Shown piece by piece: positions 1-7,318 of a stretch of 18,513 nucleotides of DNA (position 1 is the stretch's first letter; each line of letters opens with the position of its first letter). The stretch is from JBIOJM01 sp044450785 (GTDB lineage: Bacteria; Planctomycetota; Planctomycetia; Isosphaerales; Isosphaeraceae): the NCBI GenBank assembly GCA_044450785.1, contig JBIOJM010000195.1:1-18513 (forward strand), in the 5' to 3' direction. Below the pieces are notes generated by a model. The model did not search any database. It had not been told where the DNA came from and worked only from the letters and a program-made list of their open reading frames with translations. The translations under genes and the position numbers were made by a program.

Positions 1-1
1 C

Positions 2-530
2 CCCTTCGCAAGGCGGGGAAAGGAATCGCTCGCCTGCGCAGTCTCTCGATCGCGCGCAACAGAAACACCCATTTGTCAACCGCCCCCGGTTCCAGTCAAG
101 ACCAACTTTTCATCAGCCCAGAGCGTGGGTGCGGCCAAGAACCTCGCGGCCAGTCAGTTGGCGGAGCAAGGCAAGCCGGGGGCGACGGAAGTCGAGCTGA
201 AGGGGGAGGGGATTTTGCTGCTGGCCGAATTGGGCGACCGCCAAGGCCGTGTCGCCTCCCTGCACGTGCTGGCCATGATCGAACAGGCGCAGGGCAACGC
301 GGCCGAGGCGCGCAGGCTTTGCGAGGAATCGATCAGGATCAGCAAGGAGATCGGAAATCTCGATGGGGTAGCGAGCAGCCTCAGTATGCTCGCCAACCTG
401 AATGTCCTGCAAGGGCGGTTCGAGGAGGCTGTGGCCCAGAGCCGAGAGTCGGTGAGACTGCTGGAGGGGACCGGCTCATTCAAGGCAGCCATGGCCAGTG
501 AGTCTCTGAGGAAGATAGAATCGCTGGCGG
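2..530 (+). pseudogene. TPR protein fragment, open at left edge
   Basis: The frame is open from the left edge with no stop before it. Between about 218 and 480 it shows two roughly 40-residue helical repeats of the TPR_12 kind seen in regulatory and adaptor proteins (pattern 'GDRxGxVASLxxLAxxxxxxGxxxEARRLxEESIRI', then 'GNLDGVASSLSMLANL...'). A GTG at 125 is a possible internal start but has no clear ribosome site. The repeat pattern stops near 490. The frame then runs on in low-complexity Arg/Gly/Pro sequence to a stop at 911-913, while a different protein remnant appears in the next frame. I therefore read it as the end of a TPR protein that has lost its own stop, or a broken copy. TPRs bind proteins, and no specific partner can be named. 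Confidence 0.45.
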
Positions 531-800
531 CTGGCGACGCGCGGAGCGTGCCGGGCCGCGACCTGGAATTACGAGAGCCTGCCGATCGGGCCGACGGAGG
601 GCCAGGACCCGCCGCCGCCGGGAGCGGAGCAGAAGGCCAAGCAGAACCAGTGGAAGCAGGCCCGGGCGCTGACCCGCGCGCAGATCGTGGACATCGACGG
701 GCTGCGCAAGCGGCTGGACGCCAAGGAGCCGATCATCTTCTCGGTGCGGACCTTCCGCAACTGGGACTTCCAGAAGGTCGACAAGCGATCGAGCTGCCGA
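531..800 (+). pseudogene. Remnant resembling a papain-like (C1) peptidase
   Basis: In the third plus frame the peptide includes 'WNYESLPIGPTEGQDPPPPG', then 'VDIDGLRKRLDAKEPIIFSV' and 'TFRNWDFQKVD'. This resembles the part of bacterial C1A peptidases between the catalytic Cys and His: a W-P-Y-D-like turn, a DPPP stretch, and 'IKxxLAxGxPVIFxVxVYxSF'. After about 785 a one-base shift would continue as 'AIELPINDPDADRGG', which resembles the segment before the catalytic His, but neither a His nor the 'NSWG' motif follows. The catalytic Cys region is also missing. It is a non-functional piece, and the family assignment rests on pattern memory only. Confidence 0.35.
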
Positions 801-870
801 TCAACGACCCGGACGCGGATCGCGGGGGTCGAGGGCGCCTCGTGGATGATGGACAGCCGGGGCTTGGGCT

Positions 871-1082
871 CCGCGGACGAAAGAGGGTGCGAGGTGGCCC
901 TCGACGAGCTTGATGAGCTGATCGAGGTCCGCATCCTCCTTCAAACCCAGCGCCGTGCGGAGGCCGTGCGGCTCATGGAGGGCGTGTTCGTAGAAAGCCT
1001 CGGCGGTGGCGATGCCGTAGCGACTCTCGAGGATCCGGGCGCTCTCAGCCGGGAAGGTCGGGATCTCGTCGAGGTATTTCAC
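871..1082 (-). pseudogene. N-terminal coding fragment, unknown function
   Basis: The minus strand encodes a credible protein start, 'MKYLDEIPTFPAESARILES', followed by 'AEAFYEHALHEPHGLRTALG' and 'DLDQLIKLVEGHLAP'. This small helical module resembles helix-hairpin or DUF4332-like domains ('titles' of consecutive helices with a G-L-R-x-A-L-G-L turn). After about residue 68 the sequence becomes Pro/Arg/His-rich shadow-like sequence, and the frame runs over the end of the plus-strand peptidase remnant. It is best read as the front of a gene truncated by rearrangement. Such helical modules can precede C1 peptidase domains, so it could come from the same gene family as the neighbouring remnant, but that is a guess. 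Confidence 0.35.
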
Positions 1083-1217
1083 GGACCTGCCTCCGCGGGA
1101 TGGATATACCCCGTTCCATTGTACGCCGTAGCCCCTGGAGTGTCACCCACGGCGAAATGTTTCAGGCTGGTGCCAATGCTGTTTTCGGTTAACGATCAAG
1201 GCCCTCCATCGGCATGT

Positions 1218-1688
1218 TCAGTCCGCTTCTGCCGCTTGATTGTTTTGACTCCTGTCCGGTTCGATCTTCACGACTTCGGCAGCTCCTCGATCCGAGGGGA
1301 ACGGATCTGATGGCTTGTTTTTCACGCTCTGATTGCGTTTCACGAAGTGAGTCGCATAGGCATCTTCGATCCCTGGGTGTCCCGATTTGCTGAACCGGAG
1401 CGATTGTTTGGGACCCTTCCCCCAGGAGACGTAAGCCGTCTTCCGCGGTTGGAGATGGCCCTTGACGGCATTTTGCCGGAGCGTCCGACGCAAGTGGTTG
1501 AGCTGGCTGAGATTGAGCCTTATCGCTCGCTCCAGATAAGGAATCCGTCTCATACGCCACGACTCGTGGTCTTCCTTGGTCAGCTTGCCCATGTGAATCA
1601 GAACGTCGATGACGCTGATGAACCCCTTCTCCCGGAGCAGCTCGGACGACACCCGGTTCATACTGGAGATGAGTTCAGCGCGATTCAC
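1218..1688 (-). CDS. Conserved-looking small protein, unknown function
   Basis: This is a 156-residue protein. The GTG start (beginning 'MNRAELISSMNRV') has a GAGGG-type ribosome site about 7 bases upstream. The first 110 residues look like a compact basic globular domain: helices 1-60 containing 'FISVIDVLIHMGKLTKEDHE' and 'RIPYLERAIRLNLSQL', then a basic helix and 'TAYVSWGKGP...LRFSKSG', ending in 'IEDAYATHFV'. The pattern resembles a family of roughly 110-130 residue uncharacterised bacterial proteins I cannot name. The last 40 residues are polar and probably disordered. It lies 100 bp downstream of the hydrogenase operon on the same strand, with its own promoter-like sequence between, so it is probably an independent gene. 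No catalytic motif or membrane segment is visible. Confidence 0.7.
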   Translation of the reverse strand: MNRAELISSMNRVSSELLREKGFISVIDVLIHMGKLTKEDHESWRMRRIPYLERAIRLNLSQLNHLRRTLRQNAVKGHLQPRKTAYVSWGKGPKQSLRFSKSGHPGIEDAYATHFVKRNQSVKNKPSDPFPSDRGAAEVVKIEPDRSQNNQAAEAD

Positions 1689-1705
1689 CGTACACCCTCG
1701 ATGGA

Positions 1706-1735
1706 GAGAATTGGTATCAGGAGAATTGGTGTCAA
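1706..1735 (-). promoter_or_regulatory. Possible promoter on a 15-bp tandem repeat
   Basis: Two copies of GAGAATTGGT[A/G]TCA[G/A] stand head to tail at 1706-1720 and 1721-1735. Read on the minus strand this gives TTGACA (1735-1730), a 17-base spacer and AATTCT (1712-1707). That is a perfect -35 with a weak -10, about 20 bases before the GTG of the small gene at 1688. The repeat could also be a two-site operator. Confidence 0.35.
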
Positions 1736-1788
1736 AATGCGACTGAAATCTCCATTACTACCAAACCCCCAACGTCAATGCGGTCGCT

Positions 1789-2595
1789 TCACCGCCGCCG
1801 CTCGTCGAGGCGGCCGACAGCGAGCAGGATCCCAAAAATAATCGCCTCTGGCCGCGGTGGACAGCCGGGAATGAAGACGTCCACCGGCAAGACCTCGCCC
1901 ACGCCGCCCGCGCTCGCATAGCTGCGCGGGACGATGCCGCCCGACGCGGCGCAGGCGCCGACGGCGATCACCACACGAGGCTCGGGGACCGCCTCGTATG
2001 TCCGCCGAACGGCTGTCTCCAGGTTGCGGGTCACCGACCCGGTGACGATGACGCCGTCGGCGTGGCGCGGCGAGGCAACGAAGTCGATGCCAAGGCGCCT
2101 GACGTCGTAGACGGGGTTCAACAGCGCGGTCAACTCCCAGTCGCAGGCGTTGCACGATCCCGAATCGAGGTGCCGAAGCTGCAGCGAGCGGCCCAACGTG
2201 CGGCGAATCCGCTCGGCGACCTGCTCGCCCGACGGCAGCGCAGGGAGCTCCGCCGCACGGCCATCGGCATCGCGCTCGACCTGGATCACCAGGCGCTCGC
2301 GGCTGCGCGCGGCCAGCTCGACTGTCCGTCCGATCTCGATGGCATCTTCGGGTGGGCCAAGGGCGCAGCGACCGCAGAACAGGCACCGGGCCAGGTCGAT
2401 GGCGTAGAGCAACTCACCCGGCCCTCCGGTGATGGCACCCGAAGGACAGACCGACGCCGGCGGGAGCGCGTCGAACGGACTGCCGGGGCGCACCTGGGGC
2501 GCACCACGGAACCGGGCCGGCGGCTGCGCCGGTTGCGCCGGGTAGTCGATCGTCACGACCCCGGTGCCCAGGCTTCGCAGAATGGCCTTCAGCAT
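1789..2595 (-). CDS. hyfI: Group 4 [NiFe]-hydrogenase small subunit with N-terminal one-cluster ferredoxin domain
   Basis: 268 residues. The C-terminal half (about 140-268) is a NuoB/HyfI-like small subunit that carries the proximal [4Fe-4S] cluster: CNAC (C148, C151), 'VGACAASGG' (C215) and 'PGCPPRPEA' (C245). The N-terminal part (about 45-95) is a ferredoxin-like domain with 'ASVCPSGAI' (C50) and 'CLFCGRC' (C71, C74, C77). The protein has exactly eight cysteines, four for each cluster. The usual 2x[4Fe-4S] pattern is half lost in a consistent way: the first CxxCxxC and the last Cys of the second motif are both gone. In E. coli, HyfH and HyfI are separate proteins. Here one chain would take electrons from a soluble donor to the large subunit. 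ATG at 2595 has a GGGAG ribosome site, and hyfG ends 22 bp upstream. It is the last gene of the operon. Confidence 0.9.
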   Translation of the reverse strand: MLKAILRSLGTGVVTIDYPAQPAQPPARFRGAPQVRPGSPFDALPPASVCPSGAITGGPGELLYAIDLARCLFCGRCALGPPEDAIEIGRTVELAARSRERLVIQVERDADGRAAELPALPSGEQVAERIRRTLGRSLQLRHLDSGSCNACDWELTALLNPVYDVRRLGIDFVASPRHADGVIVTGSVTRNLETAVRRTYEAVPEPRVVIAVGACAASGGIVPRSYASAGGVGEVLPVDVFIPGCPPRPEAIIFGILLAVGRLDERRR

Positions 2596-2617
2596 GACGT
2601 GGCTCCCGGTGGACTCT

Positions 2618-4231
2618 TCATCGGTCGGTACACGAGTAGCAGAGCTCGAAGCTCTTGTTGATCAGGGGGAAGTCGGGGATGATCGCGGTCAGGGCGGCAA
2701 GCGGGACCGCGGGCCAGTTGGCGTAGCTCGCCGACCGTAGGTGGTACCGATCGACGCGGCCCGCGGCGTCCGTTCGCAGCCAGTGTACCGCGGCCCCCCG
2801 CGGCGACTCGATCGCGCATTGCCCGATGCGCCACGGCGGCAGCACGTCGGGCACCGCGGCGCAAAGCGGTCCGGAACGCCGGCCTGAAAGCAGGCCGCGC
2901 ACCAACCGCATCGACTCGCGGGCCTCCGCCGCCCGCAAGCTCAACCGGGCGTTGACGTCGCCCTCAACGGCGGTCGCCACCATCACGCACGGGCTGCCCT
3001 CCTCGGCGTACGCACCGAGGGGGTGGTCGCGACGCGCGTCGCGGTTGACTCCGCTGGCGCGCGCAGCCACGCCGGTCACCCCCAGGTCGATCGCGGCTTG
3101 CCGAGATAACAGCCCGGGGCCGTCCAGCCGATCGAGGACCGACGGGTTCCCCTCAATTTGTTCCATCAGGCTGTCAAGCCCCTCGGCGGTCACGGAGATC
3201 GCGCCCTCGATCACCCTCGCCAGATCGCCGTCAAGGTCCAGGCGGACTCCACCGGGCGTCAGGAGTCCGCGCAGGAACCGGTTGCCCGCCAAACGCTCGT
3301 TGACCTGCTGCAGCGCCTCTTTCATCCGCGACCCGGCGGAACTGCCGTAGTGGTAACTCGCTCCGGCGCAGATGTTGCCGATGTCCCCCACATGATTGTA
3401 CATCCGCTCGAGCTCGAGCGCGATGGTGCGAATCATTCGCGCCCGGCTTGGCACCTCGACTCCGGCGATCTGCTCGACCGCCTCGCAAAACCCCAGACCG
3501 TGCGAGACCGAGCACACCCCGCAGATACGCTCGACGACGTAGAATGCGTCCAGGGCACTCAACCCCTCGACGCGCTTCTCCAACCCGCGATGAGTGTAGA
3601 AGAGACGCGGCTCGAGGTTCAGCACGGACTCGCCGACCGTACTGAAGCGGAAGTGGCCGGGCTCGATGATGCCCGCGTGAATCGGGCCCACCGGCACCTC
3701 GAACACACCCTCGCCGTCGACGACCAGGTGTGGAAACTCCTCGGATGGCTCGACCGCCGGACGCTGCCGGGCATCGAATCCCTTGCGCAACGGATACAGC
3801 CCGTTTGGCCAGCCATCGTGCAGCACCAGCGGCCGGGGGTCGGGGTGGCCGAGGAACACGATGCCAAACAGGTCTTGCGCCTCGCGCTCGTGCCAGTTGG
3901 CGGCAGGAACCTCTGCGGAGATCGACGGCAGCTCGGGTCGGGCGGGGTCGAGCGAGGCCACCAGCGTGACGAACGTGTCGGGCAGCGCAAGCGTGTCGCT
4001 CACGCCCGGCTCAAAGAGATAGCGGACCTTGAGGTCTCGCTCCGCTGTCGCCTCCTCGTCGGTCGCGACCAGCATCGCCAGCGCCAGACCGGCTGCGCAC
4101 AGCTCGGCCACGGCGGCCGGGACATCCTCGGCACGAGTCAACCGCACGGTGAAATCTTGCGGGCGCGGGCCGCATTCGATCCCGGCACGTTCGGCCAGCC
4201 GCGACCTCAGCTCCTGCTCCATCGCCGGCAT
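2618..4231 (-). CDS. hyfG: Group 4 [NiFe]-hydrogenase large subunit (NuoC-NuoD-like fusion)
   Basis: About 537 residues from ATG 4231. A TTG at 4243, overlapping hyfF by 8 bases, and an ATG at 4222 are alternative starts. Residues about 1-160 are the NuoC-like (30 kDa) domain with 'NWHEREAQDLFGIVFLGHPD'. The rest is NuoD/HycE-like. The Ni-Fe site is intact: L1 'ERICGVCSVSHG' (C237, C240) and L2 'ELCYSCTDR' (C531, C534). This separates it from complex I and from hydrogenase-related complexes that lack these cysteines. Two oddities: L2 has Glu-Leu before its first Cys where Asp-Pro is usual, and the chain ends three residues after the last Cys, so there is no C-terminal peptide for a maturation protease to remove. 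It catalyses reversible H2 formation on the cytoplasmic side of the membrane. Its length and neighbours resemble HycE (Rv0087) of Mycobacterium tuberculosis. Confidence 0.93.
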   Translation of the reverse strand: MPAMEQELRSRLAERAGIECGPRPQDFTVRLTRAEDVPAAVAELCAAGLALAMLVATDEEATAERDLKVRYLFEPGVSDTLALPDTFVTLVASLDPARPELPSISAEVPAANWHEREAQDLFGIVFLGHPDPRPLVLHDGWPNGLYPLRKGFDARQRPAVEPSEEFPHLVVDGEGVFEVPVGPIHAGIIEPGHFRFSTVGESVLNLEPRLFYTHRGLEKRVEGLSALDAFYVVERICGVCSVSHGLGFCEAVEQIAGVEVPSRARMIRTIALELERMYNHVGDIGNICAGASYHYGSSAGSRMKEALQQVNERLAGNRFLRGLLTPGGVRLDLDGDLARVIEGAISVTAEGLDSLMEQIEGNPSVLDRLDGPGLLSRQAAIDLGVTGVAARASGVNRDARRDHPLGAYAEEGSPCVMVATAVEGDVNARLSLRAAEARESMRLVRGLLSGRRSGPLCAAVPDVLPPWRIGQCAIESPRGAAVHWLRTDAAGRVDRYHLRSASYANWPAVPLAALTAIIPDFPLINKSFELCYSCTDR

Positions 4232-4235
4232 TGCG

Positions 4236-5708
4236 TTATCCAAGGACGATCTCCGTCGCGCGCAACAGCACGCGGTTCAGGCTCGCTGGTATGGACAACC
4301 CGGGCAGCACCATCACGGCCGCGAGCAGCAGCACCCCCAACAGGAGCAGTCGCGCCTCCGGCTCGCGGCCGGCGGTCTTGTCCGCGACCCCAAAGGCCAT
4401 CTGCCCCATATGATGAATCAGCCCGGCGAAGATGACCACCACCACGACCAGAAACACCGCCACCGCAACGTAGTGGCCGGAGCTCAGCCCCGCCCTGATC
4501 ACGATGAGCTCGCTCATGAAGATCGAGAACGGGGGCGTGCCCGCCAGCGAAAAAGCGCCCATGAGCAAGAAGGTGCCCGCCCAGGGCGCGATCCCCAGGT
4601 AGCCCTTGATCGCCCGCATGTCTCGGGTGCCGTAGCGGCCGATCGCGTCGCCCGCGATCAGGAACGTCAGCGCCTTGGTCACTCCGTGATTGATCACGTG
4701 CAGCAGCGCCCCGTACGTCCCCCACAGCCCGCCGAAGCCCAGCCCGAGGGAGATGATCCCGACGTGCTCGACGCTGTGGTAGCCGAGCAGCCGCTTGAGG
4801 TCGTGCTGGGCGAGAATAAAAGGCGTCGCCACGACGACCGACAGCAAGCCAAAGGTCAGCAGCAGCCCTTCACTGAACGCGGGGCCGCAGGCGCTGCGCG
4901 CGATCGTGTGGAAACGGATGATTCCGAAAAGTGCACACTTGATGAGCACCCCCGAAAGCAGTGCCGAAACCGGAGTGGGCGCCTGGCTGTGGGCATCGGG
5001 CAGCCACATGTGGACCGGGGCCAAGCCGGCCTTCGTGCCGTAGCCCACCACCACAAAGATGAAGCCGATGCGCACGATGCCGGGGTCGAGGCGGCTGGCA
5101 ATGGCCGCAATGCTCGACCAGTTCATCGCCCCGGCGACAACACTGCCCTGGGTGTGCACGGCCGCGCCGTAGATCAGCACCGTCCCGAACAGGCCGAAGG
5201 AGATCCCGATCGTGGTGACGATGATATACTTCCACGCCGCTTCCAGGCTCAGCTTGTCGCCGTGAAAGCCGACCAGGACTGCCGAGGTGATGGTCGTGCC
5301 CTCCATCGCGATCCACAGGATGCCGAGGTTGTCCGCCAGCACTGTGATCAGCATGGTGGCGATGAAGCCCTGCACCAACGCGTAGTAGTAGGGCAGCCGG
5401 TCCTCGCGCATCTCCTTGCGGTCGATCTCCTGCCGCATCCAGCCGACGGTGGCAATCGACGTCGCCGCCGCCAGCAGGCAAACGAGGAGCAGAAACAGCA
5501 CCGCCAGGTCGTCGGCGCGGAACACGCCCGCGGCACTCACCGGGCCAGTCAGGGCGACCTGGCGTGCGATCAAGAGCGTCAGCCCCAGGACGGCCACCGA
5601 GCCGCCCACGTCGAGCGCGGCCAGGAGACGCCGGCCGCGCGAGATCAGCATGCACAGCCCAACGGCGACGGGGATCAGTGGGGTGATCCAGAGCAGGTTC
5701 GACGTCAT
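4236..5708 (-). CDS. hyfF: Hydrogenase-4 antiporter-like membrane subunit HyfF
   Basis: 490 residues, very hydrophobic, of the proton-conducting NuoL/M/N and MrpA/D family. Landmarks are 'LWIAMEGTTITSAVLVGFHG' (the membrane Glu of helix 5), 'GTKAGLAPVHMWLPDAHSQA' (the lysine-bearing segment before the broken helix), 'HDLKRLLGYHSVEHVGIISL' and 'HVINHGVTKALTFLIAG'. The length matches HycQ of mycobacteria (about 488). The subunit should pump protons or Na+ across the cytoplasmic membrane, driven by electron flow to the Ni-Fe site. ATG 5708 follows the hyfE stop by three bases and the 3' end lies against hyfG, so translation is coupled. Confidence 0.92.
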   Translation of the reverse strand: MTSNLLWITPLIPVAVGLCMLISRGRRLLAALDVGGSVAVLGLTLLIARQVALTGPVSAAGVFRADDLAVLFLLLVCLLAAATSIATVGWMRQEIDRKEMREDRLPYYYALVQGFIATMLITVLADNLGILWIAMEGTTITSAVLVGFHGDKLSLEAAWKYIIVTTIGISFGLFGTVLIYGAAVHTQGSVVAGAMNWSSIAAIASRLDPGIVRIGFIFVVVGYGTKAGLAPVHMWLPDAHSQAPTPVSALLSGVLIKCALFGIIRFHTIARSACGPAFSEGLLLTFGLLSVVVATPFILAQHDLKRLLGYHSVEHVGIISLGLGFGGLWGTYGALLHVINHGVTKALTFLIAGDAIGRYGTRDMRAIKGYLGIAPWAGTFLLMGAFSLAGTPPFSIFMSELIVIRAGLSSGHYVAVAVFLVVVVVIFAGLIHHMGQMAFGVADKTAGREPEARLLLLGVLLLAAVMVLPGLSIPASLNRVLLRATEIVLG

Positions 5709-5711
5709 CCG

Positions 5712-6368
5712 TCAGCCCTTCAGGCTCTCGAGATCGGAGATGTCCGTGTCCACGTTTGAACGGACGCGCAGGACCATGATGCTCATGACCAGCGCCCCCA
5801 GAACCACGTCGAGGATCACGCCGATCTCGATGATGAGCGGCATGCCCTGGCTCACCGCGATCGCCGTGAAAAAGATGCCATTCTCCGCGGCGAACAGGCC
5901 CACCATCTGGGTCAGCGCCCTCTTGCGAGACGCCATTGCCAGCACGCCGAGCAGGGTCAGCGCCATGCCCACCGGCAACGCATTGCCGGTGATGGCCTCC
6001 CGCACCGGGCCCAGCGAGGCGCTCAGCCGGAACGACAGCACCACGATGGCGGCGGCCAGCGCGAGCGTGACGTTGACGGGAATGACCGGCTCGATCTCCC
6101 GGGAAATGTCGAGTCGCTTGACCACCCGGATCAGCAGCCAGGGCAGCACAATGGCCTTGATGACGATGGTGATGCCGGCGACGACCCACAGGTCCACGTT
6201 CCCGGTGGCGGCGCCCAGGATGGCGCCGGCGATGCCCAGGAACACCGCCTGCGCCGCCACCGCGTAAATGGCGCGGAATAGCTGCCCTGAAGCGAGAATC
6301 AGCAACATCGTGAACAGGAGCATCGCCCCCAGGTCGTTGATGAGATGGCTGACCGTTTGGACGCTCAT
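5712..6368 (-). CDS. hyfE: Hydrogenase-4 membrane subunit HyfE
   Basis: 218 residues with six to seven hydrophobic stretches. The C-terminal half has NuoK-like features, 'VGLFAAENGIFFTAIAVSQG' and 'EIGVILDVVLGALVMSIMVL', as in HyfE/HycP. The frame stays open far upstream (to about 7049), but that extension is Arg/Ala/Gly-rich antisense-like sequence lying over hyfC. The real start is the ATG at 6368, which overlaps the hyfC stop as ATGA. From there 'MSVQTVSHLINDLGAMLLFT' begins a proper membrane protein of the family's usual length (about 216-220). Together with HyfC it probably links the peripheral hydrogenase arm to the antiporter-like subunits. Confidence 0.9.
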   Translation of the reverse strand: MSVQTVSHLINDLGAMLLFTMLLILASGQLFRAIYAVAAQAVFLGIAGAILGAATGNVDLWVVAGITIVIKAIVLPWLLIRVVKRLDISREIEPVIPVNVTLALAAAIVVLSFRLSASLGPVREAITGNALPVGMALTLLGVLAMASRKRALTQMVGLFAAENGIFFTAIAVSQGMPLIIEIGVILDVVLGALVMSIMVLRVRSNVDTDISDLESLKG

Positions 6369-7315
6369 AAAATCCTCAGCGCCAGCGCCAAAAAGGCACA
6401 CAAAAGCCCCAGTGACAAGAACTCGGGCACCCGGAAGAAGCGCAGCTTGGCATACGACGATTCGACCACGCCCAGGAAGGTCGCCAGCGCGATTACCTTG
6501 ACCGTGAACGCCGCGAGGGCCAGCCCAAGCTCCGCGGGAGAAGAGCCGCGGGCCAGCCCCACCGGGAAGAAGAGCGCCGCGGCCAGGGTGAGCATGATGA
6601 GTTGCTTGGTGTGCGTCGCCAGGACGATGCAGGCGAGGCCGGGCCCCGAGTGTTCGAGGAGCATGCCCTCGTGGAGCATGGTGAGCTCGAGGTGGGTATC
6701 CGGGTTGTCCACCGGAATGCGACCTGTTTCGGCCGGAATCAGCACAAGCAGCGCGAGCAGCGCGAGCAGGTCGGGGGCCTGCCACGAGAGCGTGGTGAGC
6801 GTGTTGCGCCGCGTGGCAAGCTCGCCCAGGTCGGTGGTGCCGCCCGCGACCGCGACCGAGAACACCACCATCATCAAGGCCGGCTCGACCAGCAGGCCGA
6901 CCGTCATCTCGCGCGAGGCGCCCATTCCGCCAAATGCGCCCCCGGCGTCGAGCGCCCCGATCGCCAGCAGGAATCGCGCCAGCGCGAGCAGCGCCAGGAG
7001 CAGGATCGCGTCTCCAAGCGGCAGTGGCCTCGGATCCGCGGGCAACCACAACACGGGCAGCATCGCCGCGGCAGTCACGGTGGCGCTGAGCACCAGCACC
7101 GGGACCGCGCGAAAGAACGGACTGGCGGTGTCGCTCTGCACCGTTCCCTTGCGCAACAGCTTGAGCAGATCACGGTATGGCTGCAACAGGCCGGCCCCCT
7201 GCCGGCACTGCAGGCGCGCCTTCAACTTCTGGATGAAGCCGGTCACCAGCGGCCCGAGGAGCACCAGCAGCGCGGCCTGGGCAAGTGCTCTGCCGATGTA
7301 TGCAGATCCCCCCAC
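6365..7315 (-). CDS. hyfC: Hydrogenase-4 membrane subunit HyfC (NuoH-like)
   Basis: 316 residues, homologous in pattern to NuoH/HycD, the membrane anchor that contacts the hydrogenase large and small subunits. Diagnostic segments are 'GFIQKLKARLQCRQGAG' followed by 'PYRDLLKLLRKG' near the N-terminus, and 'RIPVDNPDTHLELTMLHEGM' in the charged loop, which matches the HycD/HyfC version rather than that of complex I NuoH. E. coli HyfC is about the same length. The start is a GTG three bases after the hyfB stop, so translation is probably coupled. It acts in the cytoplasmic membrane as part of the ion-pumping module. Confidence 0.92.
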   Translation of the reverse strand: MGGSAYIGRALAQAALLVLLGPLVTGFIQKLKARLQCRQGAGLLQPYRDLLKLLRKGTVQSDTASPFFRAVPVLVLSATVTAAAMLPVLWLPADPRPLPLGDAILLLALLALARFLLAIGALDAGGAFGGMGASREMTVGLLVEPALMMVVFSVAVAGGTTDLGELATRRNTLTTLSWQAPDLLALLALLVLIPAETGRIPVDNPDTHLELTMLHEGMLLEHSGPGLACIVLATHTKQLIMLTLAAALFFPVGLARGSSPAELGLALAAFTVKVIALATFLGVVESSYAKLRFFRVPEFLSLGLLCAFLALALRIL

Positions 7316-7318
7316 GGC

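Noticed and set aside
2618..4231. Reading hyfG as the NuoCD subunit of complex I
   Set aside because: All four Ni-Fe cysteines are present and the neighbours are HyfB/C/E/F/I-like, with no quinone-linked NuoE/F/G genes. This is a hydrogenase, not complex I.
3158..5759. Very long plus-strand open frames opposite hyfG and hyfF
   Set aside because: They are GC-rich shadows, full of His/Arg/Gln/Asp with no domain pattern, lying opposite clear hydrogenase genes.
6369..7049. Extension of the hyfE frame far upstream
   Set aside because: The extension is Arg/Gly/Ala-rich antisense-like sequence over hyfC. The ATGA overlap at 6365-6368 and family length fix the start at 6368.
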